A DNA stretch of 64,000 nt from Planctomycetota bacterium (GTDB taxonomy: Bacteria > Planctomycetota > Phycisphaerae > Phycisphaerales > UBA5793): assembly GCA_963205185.1 (NCBI GenBank), contig CAUJHZ010000047.1:62001-126000 (forward strand), given 5' to 3'. The notes below the pieces were generated by a model. The model was not told the DNA's origin. It was given only the letters and a program-made list of their open reading frames with translations, and searched no databases. The position numbers and the translations under genes were made by a program. Numbering within the stretch: the stretch's first letter is position 1; each line of letters starts with the position of its first letter. Of the stretch, positions 1 to 8,812 are shown one piece after another.

Positions 1-753
1 GACAAGCGCACCCACTTCTACGGCGGGCACGCGATCGTCGGCGGGCAGACTCCCCTCGGCGCAGGTCTCGCCTTTGCGACGCGCTATGAAAACGAGGTGC
101 TCGGCGAAGGCAAGAAACGGGTGACGCTGTGCTTCCTCGGCGACGGCGCGCTCAACCAGGGCGCGCTGCACGAGGCCATGAACCTCTGCACCATTCTCGA
201 ACTGCCCTGCATCTACGTTGTCGAAAACAACCGCTACTCGATGGGCACCTCGATCGAGCGGGGCACGTCGATGGCCGACGACCTGTCCACCAAGGCGGCG
301 GCGTACGGCATGCCCTACTTCCAGGCCGACGGCATGGATGTGTGCGCGGTGTACAACGTCATGAAGCGCGTCGTCGATCGCATGCGCAGCGAGCAGCGGC
401 CGGCGTTCGTCGAGATCAACACGTACCGGTACAAGGGTCACTCGATGTCGGACCCGCAGAAGTACCGCACCAAGGACGAGGTGTCCGAGTACGAAGCGAG
501 CGATCCCATCCGCCGGCTGGCCGATGCGCTCATCGCGGCCGGCGCTCTGAACGAGGACGGCTTCAAGGAACTGAACCAGAGCGTTCGCGACGAAGTGCGC
601 GATGCCATCAAGTGGGCGGAGCAGTCGCCTGAGCCCGATCCTGCTGCAGATCTGTACAGCGACGTCGTCACCGAGCCGTTCGGCGAATACGGGCCGACCA
701 GCCTTCCCGAAATGTGCGATCACGAGCCCGGCGATGTGCCGGAGTCGCCCTAG
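1..753 (+). CDS. pdhA: Pyruvate dehydrogenase E1 component, alpha subunit (5' truncated by window edge)
   Basis: The thiamine-diphosphate (ThDP) binding subunit of the E1 heterotetramer, which decarboxylates pyruvate and passes the acetyl group to E2. The frame is open from base 1, so the N-terminus lies outside the window; 250 codons are visible. The ThDP motif is clear: GDGALNQG followed about 25 residues later by VVENNRYSMG. The His-containing phosphorylation-loop region (YRYKGHSMSD) is also present. It is followed after 54 bp by the E1 beta gene and then E2, a standard operon. A branched-chain 2-oxoacid E1 alpha is the main alternative, but the sequence looks like PDH. The family call is very safe, the substrate slightly less so. 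Confidence 0.95.
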   Translation, partial: DKRTHFYGGHAIVGGQTPLGAGLAFATRYENEVLGEGKKRVTLCFLGDGALNQGALHEAMNLCTILELPCIYVVENNRYSMGTSIERGTSMADDLSTKAAAYGMPYFQADGMDVCAVYNVMKRVVDRMRSEQRPAFVEINTYRYKGHSMSDPQKYRTKDEVSEYEASDPIRRLADALIAAGALNEDGFKELNQSVRDEVRDAIKWAEQSPEPDPAADLYSDVVTEPFGEYGPTSLPEMCDHEPGDVPESP

Positions 754-807
754 AGGTCGCGCCAGCGCTCGGCGGCGGGATCACAGTCATTGCTCAGAGA
801 GATTCAC

Positions 808-1806
808 ATGGGTGCTGCGGTAGCCACACGTCAGATTCAGTTTCGCGAAGCGCTTCGCGAAGCCATGACCGAAGAGATGCGGCGCGACAAGCGCGTGTTT
901 CTGATGGGAGAAGAAGTCGCGCAGTACCAGGGGGCGTACAAGGTCAGCCAGGGCATGCTCGATGAATTCGGCGAGAAGCGCGTCATTGATGTGCCCATCT
1001 CCGAGAACGGGTTTGCCGGGCTGGGCATCGGCGCCGCCATGATGGGGCTGCGGCCGATCATCGAATTCATGTCGTGGTCATTCTCGCTCGTGGCGGCGGA
1101 CCAGATTCTCAACAACGCGCCCAAGATGCTTTACATGTCCGGCGGGCAGTTCGGCTGTCCCATCGTGTTCCGCGGCAACGACGGCGCCGGCGGGCAACTC
1201 GGTTCGACGCACTCGTGGGCGGTCGAGGGCCTGTTCGCCAACGTGCCCGGTCTGCGCATTGTCATTCCCTCCACGCCTTACGACGCCAAGGGCCTGCTCA
1301 AGACGGCGATCCGCTGCAACGATCCCGTGTTCTTCCTCGAGTCCGAGCGCATGCTCGGCAACAAGGGTCCCGTGCCCGAGGAGGAATACCTCATCCCCTT
1401 CGGCCAGGCGGACATCAAGCGCGCCGGCGGCGACTGCACGCTGGTGAGTTTCGGCCGGCCGGTGCACTTCTGCCTCGAGGCTGCGGAGAAGCTGGCGGAG
1501 GAGGGCATCGAATGCGAAGTGATCGACGGCCGCACAATCCGGCCGCTCGACATGGACACGATCATCGAGAGTATCCGCAAGACGAACTATTGCGTGGTGG
1601 TGGATCAGTCGTGGCCATTCGGCTCGGTGGCGAGCGAGGTGGCGACGCAGATCTACGAGCGCGCGATGGATCATCTCGACAACCGCGTGTACCGCGTGTG
1701 CAGCGACGACGTGCCGGCACCCTACAGCAAGACGCTCGAGCAGGCGATGCTGCCCAACCCCGGCAAGATCATCAAGGCGGTAAAGCAGGCGATGTATCTC
1801 GAGTGA
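808..1806 (+). CDS. pdhB: Pyruvate dehydrogenase E1 component, beta subunit
   Basis: Beta subunit of E1, 332 aa, forming the active site at the interface with PdhA. Family landmarks are GEEVAQYQGAYKVSQG near the N-terminus, PISENGFAGLGIGAAMMG and the FRGNDGAGGQLGSTHS segment. The ATG at 808 is preferred because an AGAGAGA ribosome binding sequence lies about 7 nt upstream; an in-frame TTG at 790 would add six residues that do not look like the family. It sits between pdhA and pdhC. Confidence 0.95.
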   Translation: MGAAVATRQIQFREALREAMTEEMRRDKRVFLMGEEVAQYQGAYKVSQGMLDEFGEKRVIDVPISENGFAGLGIGAAMMGLRPIIEFMSWSFSLVAADQILNNAPKMLYMSGGQFGCPIVFRGNDGAGGQLGSTHSWAVEGLFANVPGLRIVIPSTPYDAKGLLKTAIRCNDPVFFLESERMLGNKGPVPEEEYLIPFGQADIKRAGGDCTLVSFGRPVHFCLEAAEKLAEEGIECEVIDGRTIRPLDMDTIIESIRKTNYCVVVDQSWPFGSVASEVATQIYERAMDHLDNRVYRVCSDDVPAPYSKTLEQAMLPNPGKIIKAVKQAMYLE

Positions 1807-1826
1807 CATGGAAGTCTGGCTGATGG

Positions 1827-1846
1827 CCGTCGGTAGCAGCCGACGG
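1827..1846 (+). other. Stem-loop between pdhB and pdhC
   Basis: A 7-bp perfect stem (CCGTCGG / CCGACGG) with a 6-nt loop lies in the 73-bp gap between pdhB and pdhC. It is followed by TTCTCG rather than a T-run, so it is more likely an mRNA stability or processing element than a strong terminator. Confidence 0.35.
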
Positions 1847-1879
1847 TTCTCGTAACGACACTTTTCAGCGGGTGAAGCG

Positions 1880-3226
1880 ATGGCGATTGAAATCAAAATG
1901 CCTCGTCTGTCGGACACGATGGAGCAAGGCACGCTCGTCAAGTGGCACGTGAAGGAAGGCCAGCAGGTCGAGTCGGGCCAGGTGCTCGCGGACATTGAGA
2001 CGGACAAGGCGACGATGGAGATGCCGACCTACGACGCGGGCAAGGTCGCCAGGATTGTCTGCGAGACGGGTTCCAACGTCGCGGTGGGCGAGACGGTCAT
2101 GATCCTCGCAGAAGAGGGCGAGTCGATCGAAGAAGCGATAAAGTCGGTCGGCGCGGAAGCGGGCAACGGGGAGGCGGAGTCCGCGGCGCCGCCGAAGCGG
2201 AAGAGCGCGCCGGCGGCGGGAACGTCGGCCTCGAAGACGGGAAGCGCCGCGCCGGCAGCCGCAGCGCCGTCGCCCGGCGCTACGACGAGCAACGGCGCCG
2301 GCAGCGCCAACGGCGCGGCAGGCCGCATGCTCGTCAGTCCCCTGGCGCGGCGCATCGCCGAGGAAAACGGGCTGGATCTCAGGGCCATCAAGGGCAGCGG
2401 CCCGCAGGGTCGCATCATCAAGCGCGATGTCCTTGCGGCACTGGGACAGACAGAAGAGACGGAAGAATCGGAAACGGCGGCAGCGCCGGGCGCAGGGCCA
2501 GCGCCGATCTCGGCGCCCGCCGCACCGCTTGGCGGCAAGGTGGCGCTGAGCAACATGCGCCAGACGATCGCCCGGCGGCTCGTCGAGTCGAAGAACACCA
2601 TTCCACACTACCAGGTCAGCGTCAGCATCAACGCCGACCCGCTGCTCGATCTGCGCGCCACACTCAACGAGCAGCTCGCCTCGCAGAACGTCAAACTGTC
2701 GGTCAACGATTTCCTCGTGCGGGCGTGCGCCCTGGCGATTCACCAGCACCCGCACTTCAACGCGGCGTGGAAGGGCGACAGCCTGCAGATCAGTGAGCAC
2801 GTGAACATCGGCGTGGCGGTGGCGCTGCCCGAAGAGCGCGGCGGCGGGCTGGTCGTCGCCACCCTGCGCGATGCCGATCGCAAGGGGCTGCGGCAGATTT
2901 CGTCTGAGACCAAGGCGCTGGCCGACAAGGCGCGCGGCAAGGGGTTGAGCCTCGAGGAAATGTCAGACTCGACGTTCACCATCTCCAATCTCGGCATGTA
3001 CGAGGTGGACTTCTTTACGGCGATCATCAATCCACCCAACGCGGCCATCCTCGCCGTCGGCGCCGCGATAAAGAAGCCGGTCGTCCGCAACGATGAATTG
3101 GCCATCGGCCACGAGATGAGTTGCACGCTCTCGTGTGATCACCGCATCATCGACGGCGCCAGCGGAGCGCGGTACCTCCAGACGCTCAAGCAGCTGCTCG
3201 AGAATCCGGCGACCCTGCTGGTGTAG
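1880..3226 (+). CDS. pdhC: Dihydrolipoamide acetyltransferase, E2 component of pyruvate dehydrogenase
   Basis: The 448-aa E2 core transfers the acetyl group from lipoyl-lysine to CoA. Domains in order: one lipoyl domain (residues 1-75, lipoylation Lys43 in ETDKA), a long Ala/Pro/Gly-rich swinging linker, a peripheral-subunit-binding domain (about 148-185, SPLARRIAEENG), a second linker, and the catalytic domain (about 215-448) ending with the active-site motif DHRIIDG (His421, Asp425). It is third in the pdh operon. No E3 (lipoamide dehydrogenase) gene is seen downstream; it must be elsewhere. Confidence 0.96.
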   Translation: MAIEIKMPRLSDTMEQGTLVKWHVKEGQQVESGQVLADIETDKATMEMPTYDAGKVARIVCETGSNVAVGETVMILAEEGESIEEAIKSVGAEAGNGEAESAAPPKRKSAPAAGTSASKTGSAAPAAAAPSPGATTSNGAGSANGAAGRMLVSPLARRIAEENGLDLRAIKGSGPQGRIIKRDVLAALGQTEETEESETAAAPGAGPAPISAPAAPLGGKVALSNMRQTIARRLVESKNTIPHYQVSVSINADPLLDLRATLNEQLASQNVKLSVNDFLVRACALAIHQHPHFNAAWKGDSLQISEHVNIGVAVALPEERGGGLVVATLRDADRKGLRQISSETKALADKARGKGLSLEEMSDSTFTISNLGMYEVDFFTAIINPPNAAILAVGAAIKKPVVRNDELAIGHEMSCTLSCDHRIIDGASGARYLQTLKQLLENPATLLV

Positions 3227-3254
3227 GGCCACACTGGTTCGTCTTTTGTTGGGC

Positions 3255-3284
3255 TTGCAAAGCAGGGGTCTTTTCGGTTAACAT
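3255..3284 (+). promoter_or_regulatory. Possible promoter for the exported protein at 3346
   Basis: TTGCAA (3255-3260) and TAACAT (3279-3284, four of six matches to TATAAT) are separated by 18 bp in the 119-bp gap after pdhC. This is the best sigma-70-like pair seen there. The match is partial and unsupported by other evidence. Confidence 0.3.
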
Positions 3285-3345
3285 GCGCCCCATGAGCGGC
3301 CCGCAGTGGGCTGCTCCGTGGCACGTATAGAAAGAGAGAGATGCA

Positions 3346-4257
3346 ATGCGCAAGGCAAATGTGATCGTGTCCGTAGCGGCGCTGGTGGCAGCCGCCTGGT
3401 GCAGCGCGGGAGCGCTGGGGGACGGGCAGATTCCCGATCGGGCCACGCTGGACGCCATTCTGGGCGGCGGCCAGACGCTCGAAGACTTTGAGAGTTTCGT
3501 CATCAGCGACGGCGGCGCCACGGTGCTGGATATCGCGGTGCTCGATGACCAGTCCATCGCCAACGGCCAAGGGCCGGGGCTCGTCGAAGACGGCGCCACC
3601 TACTCCTCCACAACCCTGCAGTGGAACGGCAACGCCTATTACAGCCTGCAGAGCAGGACCTTTCTCGCCAACGCGGAGACCCTGACGATCACCTACGACC
3701 CCGTCGTTACGGCGATGGGCTGCGATGCCCGTGCGTTCGCCGGCTACGGCTACAACGGCTCGATGCGCGTGTACGACCTCAACAATGCGCTCGTGGGCAC
3801 GATCAACTTCTCGCTCAGCAGCGGCGGCGCCGAGAATGTGTTCCTCGGCTGGGAATGGAACGCCGGCATCTCGCGCGTCGAGATCGATGACTCGACCTGG
3901 TCCTGGAGCCCAGTGATCGATAACCACGGCTACGGCGAGGGCGGCACGACCTACCGCTGCAGCGTCAGCGGACAGTGTCCCGGCACGCTCACCGTTTCCT
4001 GGCAGAACGCAAACCCCGGCCGCCAGCAGGGCATCGTCTTCGCGTCCAGCACCGGCAGTTTCGTCATCCCCGGCGGCGTGTGCCAGGGAACGCAACTGGG
4101 ACTGGGCTCGCAGAACATCCGGCTCGTCAACACCATCGGCACCGGCAACGGCTCGGGATCCGTCAACGGGAGAGCGGGCACCGCTGCCTGCGGCGGCTAT
4201 CTCCAACTCGTCGAAGTGCCCGGCTGCGCGACAAGCAACGTCGCAGGACCGATCTGA
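3346..4257 (+). CDS. Secreted protein of unknown function
   Basis: A 303-aa exported protein. A signal peptide with basic start, hydrophobic core and Ala-rich cleavage region spans about residues 1-25. The mature part is rich in Gly, Ser, Thr and aromatics with predicted beta structure, including a GYGYNGSMRVYDL stretch typical of extracellular beta-sandwich/lectin-like domains. The last 95 residues have a Cys-containing segment (YRCSVSGQCPGTL ... PGCATSNVAG) that loosely resembles the C-terminal module of the next three secreted proteins. It is followed by a strong terminator, so it is probably monocistronic. I do not recognise a named family. Confidence 0.8.
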   Translation: MRKANVIVSVAALVAAAWCSAGALGDGQIPDRATLDAILGGGQTLEDFESFVISDGGATVLDIAVLDDQSIANGQGPGLVEDGATYSSTTLQWNGNAYYSLQSRTFLANAETLTITYDPVVTAMGCDARAFAGYGYNGSMRVYDLNNALVGTINFSLSSGGAENVFLGWEWNAGISRVEIDDSTWSWSPVIDNHGYGEGGTTYRCSVSGQCPGTLTVSWQNANPGRQQGIVFASSTGSFVIPGGVCQGTQLGLGSQNIRLVNTIGTGNGSGSVNGRAGTAACGGYLQLVEVPGCATSNVAGPI

Positions 4258-4283
4258 TCGACACTGTCTGATTCACTTCGATC

Positions 4284-4323
4284 GAATCCTCACCCGTCGC
4301 GGGTGAGGATTCTCATTTTCTTT
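4284..4323. terminator. Rho-independent terminator
   Basis: A perfect 13-bp stem (GAATCCTCACCCG and its complement, 4284-4296 and 4300-4312) with a 3-nt loop, followed by TCATTTTCTTT. It ends the gene at 3346 and lies in the gap to the convergent carboxypeptidase gene, so it may serve both strands. Confidence 0.85.
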
Positions 4324-4345
4324 GGATGCCCGACGCGTGCACTGG

Positions 4346-5920
4346 TTACTCGATCGTGCGCTCGACGACGTTCGACCGCTTCTCTGATTGGACGCTCTGG
4401 ATCAGGATATCGATCGGCGGCGCATTGCTGGGAATGCGTCGCAGCAGCGTGGCCACGCCCTGCTGGTCGGCCGTGGCTGAGCCGATCAGCGTCGGCTGAT
4501 TGAGATTCAGCGTGACGTTGAGTTGCGGCACGAACGTCGAGCCGTAGCCGTTGAAGGTGTAGACGAAATACGTCCGGGCGCCAGGCGCGCCGCGGTGAGA
4601 CTCGAGCGCGGCCTGTCCGCCGCGCACGAGACCGGTTGCCTCAAGCAGCATCCGCGTCTCGAGACCGGCCTGGGCGAGGTGCATCGCGCCGGCGAAGATC
4701 TCCTCGGCGGTGGGCAGGATCTGACTGGCCGGCAGGAGGAAGCCGTACTGCCCGGTGTCGCGCAGTTCGAAGGTAAAGCCCCACGCGGCGCGCTCCTGGT
4801 AGGTGTAGTCCTGCATCACTCCGCTCGACGGGTAGAGGCGCGAGTACCACGGCCCGGGCGAATACGTGACGTTGTGCACGGCGCGAATGGCATTGGCGAT
4901 TTCCTGGGCCAGCGGCGTATAGACGCCGCCGTCGATGCTCGGGCTGGGCGTCCACGCCCAGGGGTAGAGGACGTACTGCGAGTAACTGTGGATGTCCACG
5001 TGGCGCACAATCCACGGCCGGTCGAGCAGAAAATCGCGCAGCGCAATCGTCTCGGGTTCGCTGAACGGCCCGGTGCCGCAGTAGAGATCGCTGCCGGGAT
5101 TGTGTGAGGAACCGACGCCTCCCCATTTGTACGACCAGTTGCGATTGAGATCGATGCCGAACGTGCCGTTGCCGTTGTTGCGGCGGTTCTTGCGCCAGAG
5201 CCGGTTGCTCGTCCAGGTGTACACGTAGCCATCGACGTTGACAATCGGGATGATGTAGAACACGCGCGAATCGACGAGCGCGGTCAGCGCAGGATCGACG
5301 CCGTATTGACGGATCAGTTGATCGGCGATGTAGGTCGTGGTCATACCGGCCACCCACTCGCGCGCATGCTGGACGCCGTTGAAGAGCACGCCGGGCACGC
5401 CGGGGCCGGGAGCGGCGCCGGTGATCTGGATGCCTTTGATCGTTCGGCCTTCGACGCTTGTGCCGACGGTGAAGACGGTCGCAATGCCCGGCTGCAGCGC
5501 GGCGAGTTCATCGAGATACGCGTTGATCTGGTCGTAGGTCTTGTAGTCCTCGAACCAGAGCCCCGCGTTGGCCTCCCCGCGCCCGGCGGTGCGCGACTCG
5601 CGATCGATCAATTGCTGCACATCGGGAATGAGCAGTTCGTAGGCAATGCCGGCCGCATCGAGCGCGGCCAGATCACCGGCGGCGAGGCGGACGTCGATCG
5701 GGCCGACACCAACGCCGTGCGACCACACGTCGGGGGTGAGGCGCAGCAGGGCGTTGAGTTCGGCCTCGTTGCGCGGCGTCGCGCGCACGATCGCGTGACC
5801 GTCGAAGCGAAGACGCCCATCGACGGGCTCTGCCCCGGGTCCTGCGGGCGGCGCGGGTTGGGCAGCGGTTGCGGTACAGAGGCTGGCCAGAAGTGCGGCG
5901 GCGGCAAGCAGTCGGTGCAT
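4346..5920 (-). CDS. Secreted M14-family zinc carboxypeptidase with C-terminal module
   Basis: A 524-aa extracellular metallocarboxypeptidase that trims C-terminal residues from peptides. It has a signal peptide (1-20), an inhibitory-propeptide-like region (about 30-115) and a catalytic domain (about 123-425). Zinc ligands are visible as H185-x2-E188 (QHAREW) and H311 (DIHSYSQYVLYPW). Substrate Asn-Arg is in DLNRNW (259-260) and the catalytic Glu is E385 (GFTFELRDTG). A further ~95-residue tail (430-524) resembles those of the neighbouring secreted proteins. The ATG at 5920 is preferred because it starts the signal peptide and has GGGAGAG 7 nt before it; the frame is open further upstream but that part is not signal-like. 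Confidence 0.93.
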   Translation of the reverse strand: MHRLLAAAALLASLCTATAAQPAPPAGPGAEPVDGRLRFDGHAIVRATPRNEAELNALLRLTPDVWSHGVGVGPIDVRLAAGDLAALDAAGIAYELLIPDVQQLIDRESRTAGRGEANAGLWFEDYKTYDQINAYLDELAALQPGIATVFTVGTSVEGRTIKGIQITGAAPGPGVPGVLFNGVQHAREWVAGMTTTYIADQLIRQYGVDPALTALVDSRVFYIIPIVNVDGYVYTWTSNRLWRKNRRNNGNGTFGIDLNRNWSYKWGGVGSSHNPGSDLYCGTGPFSEPETIALRDFLLDRPWIVRHVDIHSYSQYVLYPWAWTPSPSIDGGVYTPLAQEIANAIRAVHNVTYSPGPWYSRLYPSSGVMQDYTYQERAAWGFTFELRDTGQYGFLLPASQILPTAEEIFAGAMHLAQAGLETRMLLEATGLVRGGQAALESHRGAPGARTYFVYTFNGYGSTFVPQLNVTLNLNQPTLIGSATADQQGVATLLRRIPSNAPPIDILIQSVQSEKRSNVVERTIE

Positions 5921-6012
5921 GGCGTTCTCTCCCTCGGTGCGCGGCGGGCGCAAGTCCATGGGTAGTGTACCACAAAACGAGCCGTGCGGGGCGGTCGATC
6001 GGGCGGATCGGC

Positions 6013-6018
6013 TATGAT
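6013..6018 (+). promoter_or_regulatory. -10 box of a probably leaderless gene (MOSC)
   Basis: TATGAT lies 8 nt before the ATG at 6027 and there is no Shine-Dalgarno sequence. Transcription would start at or next to the start codon. Confidence 0.45.
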
Positions 6019-6026
6019 CCCGCACC

Positions 6027-6515
6027 ATGAGCCAGACCACCGCCGGCCGCGTTGAAGACCTCTTCATCACTGATCGCGAATCCGCGCCGATGCAATCGGT
6101 TGCGAGCGTCATGGCGCTGGCCGGCCAGGGGCTCGAGGGAGATCGCTACGGCTCGAAGCGCGGCACCTTCTCCGACAGCGAGAACAAGCCGGTGGAGCCG
6201 GAGCAGCAGATTACGCTCATCGAGGCCGAGGCCATCGAGGGTGCGCAGCACGAGTACGAGATCGAACTGGCGCCGATCCAATCACGCCGAAACGTCCTGA
6301 CGCGCGGCGTGGCGCTCAACCACCTCGTCGGCCGCGAGTTCAAGGTGGGCCATGAGGTCGTGCTGCGCGGCATCCGACTCTGCGAGCCGTGCGGCCATCT
6401 CGAAAAACTCACGCGCGAAGGCGTCCGCAAGTCGCTCATCCATCGCGGCGGGCTGCGCGCTGAGATCGTGCGCGGCGGGATGATCCACCGGGGCGACCCG
6501 ATCGCCGGCGCCTGA
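6027..6515 (+). CDS. MOSC domain protein
   Basis: A 162-aa stand-alone MOSC (molybdenum cofactor sulfurase C-terminal) domain. Family features are GDRYGSKRGTFSD, PEQQITLIEAEAIEG, the conserved RRNVLTRGVALNHLVGREF core and the Cys-bearing LCEPCGHLEK segment. MOSC proteins bind sulfur or handle pterin-cofactor sulfur and N-hydroxylated compounds; the exact substrate cannot be read here. It is divergent from the carboxypeptidase gene. No SD is visible. Confidence 0.9.
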   Translation: MSQTTAGRVEDLFITDRESAPMQSVASVMALAGQGLEGDRYGSKRGTFSDSENKPVEPEQQITLIEAEAIEGAQHEYEIELAPIQSRRNVLTRGVALNHLVGREFKVGHEVVLRGIRLCEPCGHLEKLTREGVRKSLIHRGGLRAEIVRGGMIHRGDPIAGA

Positions 6516-6665
6516 CGCTTCCGAATTCGCACATTGCCAGCTCGAATGGGTCCGAACGGGGCGAGATTCCCGGGCGATTCGCCCCCTTTGCGGTCCGATT
6601 GCAAACATCAGCGCCGCAGATCGTCAACAAGACATTACAATGCCGTGTCTCTGAGAGGAGGAGTC

Positions 6666-8228
6666 ATGCTCAAAGCACGTACGAGAACCCGCTCCGCGGC
6701 GGTTCGATCGATCAAGGTTGTCACTTTCGGCTCGGCTGCGCTGGTCGAGGGCGCCCTCGGCTCCGCCGCTGCGCTGGCCCAGGCGCCGGCGTTCTATCCG
6801 ACCGCCCCAGGCTCACACGACATTGCCGCGGGTGATTTCAACCGCGACGGCTTTCCGGATCTCGCCGTCGGCTCATCGACGGGCGCGATCACCATCCTGA
6901 CCAACGACGGGCACGGTGGCTTTGCCGATGCGCGCACCCTCAACACTGGCGGCGGAGACTACATGGCCATCGGCGACCTCGACGGCGATCGCGATGCCGA
7001 CATCGTCTCGGCTCTCGGCACCGCCGTGCGCGTCATGCTCAACGACGGCACAGGACAGTTCGGCGGCTCGCTCGAATACTCAGCCTCGGCGATGATCCAC
7101 GGCGTCGCACTTGGCGACGTCAACCACGATGGTGTGCCGGACCTCGTGCTCAGCGAGTTCGCGGGCAACATCTGGAAGTACGAAATCATGCTCAACGACG
7201 GCCACGGCGCATTCCTGTCCGTGGCCACCGGCGAATACGACACGCTCGATCCTCAGCCGGCCGACTGGAGCGCGGTCACCGGCGACTTTGACGGCGATGG
7301 CGACGTCGATGCGGCGATGATGCAGCAGGCCTACGGCACCGGCGGAAACTACCACGCCGTGCACGTTCACCTGCTCATCAACGGCGGCGACGGCAGGCAG
7401 TGGACGCGAGACACACAGGTCTTCGATCAGGGTGACTTCGCCGATCCGCCGCAGCATCTGGTCGCGGGCGACTTCGACGGCGACGGCGATCTCGATCTCA
7501 TGTACAACGACGGCGGCGGCTACGGTGGCTACAACGTGATGCTGCGCCATCTGGCCAACGACGGCCACGGAGAGTTCTCCACGAGCTTTCTGTGGTCTCC
7601 CACGCTCGACAACTACACCCGGGGAGTCGCGCTGAGTGATTACGACGGCGACGGCGGCATTGACAGCGTCGCCGTCGTGAACATCGGTTCGGCTCAGCGG
7701 CAGTGCGCCGTCTACCTGCTGCGCAGACCGGGCCAGTACGTGCTCTTCCGCGACACCGAGCATGGCAGGGCGGATGCACTGATCCTGCCGGAACTCAATG
7801 GCGACGGCTTGCGCGATGTGGTCACGGTCGTCTCATATCCTGCAGCGGGCGTTCTCGTCTCGCTCAATGCGTACGTGCCGCCGCGGCCGGTGCTGGTGCA
7901 GAGCCCGCTGCAGCGCGGCCAGGCGACGACGTTCACCGTCAGCGGCGCGCAGCCCGGCGAACGCGTGCACCTGCTCTATAGCCTTGCGGGCACCGACATG
8001 TCCGTCGGCCTGAGCGTCCTCGGCGGCGTCTCGATCGATCTCACCCGGCCGTTCCTCGCGTTCGCTGCGGCGACCGCCGACGGATCGGGCGAGGCGCAGG
8101 TGGTGCGCATCATTCCGCCGCAAGCCCCGCCAGGCGCGATCCTGGCCACACAGGCGGTCATCCGCCGCGGCCCGGGCGGTGCGGATTCGGTCAAGACGAA
8201 TTTCATCACCGCGCCGATTCAGCCGTAG
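6666..8228 (+). CDS. Secreted FG-GAP/VCBS repeat protein with C-terminal module
   Basis: A 520-aa secreted beta-propeller-type protein. The signal peptide ends near Ala39 (AAALAQ). At least seven VCBS/FG-GAP repeats follow, each with a calcium-loop motif such as GDFNRDGFPDL, GDLDGDRDADI, GDVNHDGVPDL, GDFDGDGDVDA and GDFDGDGDLDL. The last ~110 residues form a separate module starting near PVLVQSPLQRGQ, comparable with those in the carboxypeptidase and the beta-helix protein. The ATG at 6666 has a GAGGAGGAG ribosome binding site 4-5 nt upstream; a possible -10 TACAAT is at 6636-6641. Confidence 0.9.
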   Translation: MLKARTRTRSAAVRSIKVVTFGSAALVEGALGSAAALAQAPAFYPTAPGSHDIAAGDFNRDGFPDLAVGSSTGAITILTNDGHGGFADARTLNTGGGDYMAIGDLDGDRDADIVSALGTAVRVMLNDGTGQFGGSLEYSASAMIHGVALGDVNHDGVPDLVLSEFAGNIWKYEIMLNDGHGAFLSVATGEYDTLDPQPADWSAVTGDFDGDGDVDAAMMQQAYGTGGNYHAVHVHLLINGGDGRQWTRDTQVFDQGDFADPPQHLVAGDFDGDGDLDLMYNDGGGYGGYNVMLRHLANDGHGEFSTSFLWSPTLDNYTRGVALSDYDGDGGIDSVAVVNIGSAQRQCAVYLLRRPGQYVLFRDTEHGRADALILPELNGDGLRDVVTVVSYPAAGVLVSLNAYVPPRPVLVQSPLQRGQATTFTVSGAQPGERVHLLYSLAGTDMSVGLSVLGGVSIDLTRPFLAFAAATADGSGEAQVVRIIPPQAPPGAILATQAVIRRGPGGADSVKTNFITAPIQP

Positions 8229-8265
8229 AACATTGCCTCCTTCGCATCGCCCTGCCAGAACCTAC

Positions 8266-8297
8266 CATCCGATTCGACCGGCGGTCGAATCGGATGG
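8266..8297. repeat. Perfect 32-bp palindrome reaching into a ribosome binding site
   Basis: Two 16-bp arms without mismatch and without loop (left arm CCATCCGATTCGACCG). It begins 38 bp after the stop of the FG-GAP gene and its last two bases are the first two of the GGAGG ribosome binding site (8296-8300) of the CoA-binding gene. No T-run follows. It could be a dimeric regulator's operator, a hairpin hiding the ribosome binding site, or an RNA end element. Confidence 0.8.
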
Positions 8298-8305
8298 AGG
8301 CTCGC

Positions 8306-8665
8306 ATGCGCGTCATGATCATCGGCGCTTCGAACGATCGGCACAGGTTCGGCAACAAGGCGGTGCGGGCGCATCTGCGCCAGAAGCACACCGTGCTGCC
8401 GGTCAATCCGCACGAGCATCAGGTCGAAGGCCAGCGCGTCTGGCCCGACGTGAAAGAAGTGCCCGGTCCGATCGACCGCGCGCTCTTCTATGTGCCGGCG
8501 CACATCGGGCTCGAAGTCATCGGGCCGCTCGCGGAGCGCGGCGATGTGGGCGAAGTCTGGCTCAACCCCGGCGCCGAATCGGATGAACTCATCGCGCGGG
8601 CAAAGGAACTCGGCTTTGTTCCCATCTTGGCGTGCGCGATCATCGACATCGGCGAGCGGCCGTGA
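8306..8665 (+). CDS. CoA-binding domain protein (YccU-like)
   Basis: A 119-aa single Rossmann domain of the CoA-binding (succinyl-CoA-synthetase-like) family. It shows the N-terminal MIIGASNDRHRFGNKAVRA loop, the VNPHEHQVEG strand-turn and the EVWLNPGAESDELIARAKE helix. These proteins bind CoA or another nucleotide; their role is unclear. The ATG at 8306 follows GGAGG by 5 nt, so it is preferred to the in-frame ATG at 8294, which lies inside the palindrome. Confidence 0.88.
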   Translation: MRVMIIGASNDRHRFGNKAVRAHLRQKHTVLPVNPHEHQVEGQRVWPDVKEVPGPIDRALFYVPAHIGLEVIGPLAERGDVGEVWLNPGAESDELIARAKELGFVPILACAIIDIGERP

Positions 8666-8671
8666 GTCTCG

Positions 8672-8812
8672 GCAGCGGCCAATCTGCAGGTCATTCGCTC
8701 GGAACAGGGCAGGGTGCCCGAGCACGCGCGGCTGCTGACCGATCTGATGCACGCGCGCACTTCGAGATACAAAGCAGACTCTCACGCAGAGGCGCCGGGT
8801 TCGCAGAGTTGA
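8672..8812 (+). pseudogene. Copied 3' end of waaA (Kdo transferase)
   Basis: Just after the CoA-binding gene stop, a 46-codon stretch reads as the C-terminus of the Kdo transferase encoded at 18456-19763. Both contain VPEHARLLTDLMHARTS and HAEAPG shortly before the stop. At nucleotide level about 50 bases (GTGCCCGAG ... CGCACTTC) are identical. It has no start codon, no ribosome binding site and no catalytic domain, so it is a gene remnant or a fragment carried along with the repeat that overlaps its end. Confidence 0.8.

Noticed and set aside
438-2800. Long antisense frames over the pdh operon
   Set aside because: High GC gives long open frames on the opposite strand of real genes; they lack family similarity, SDs and sensible starts.
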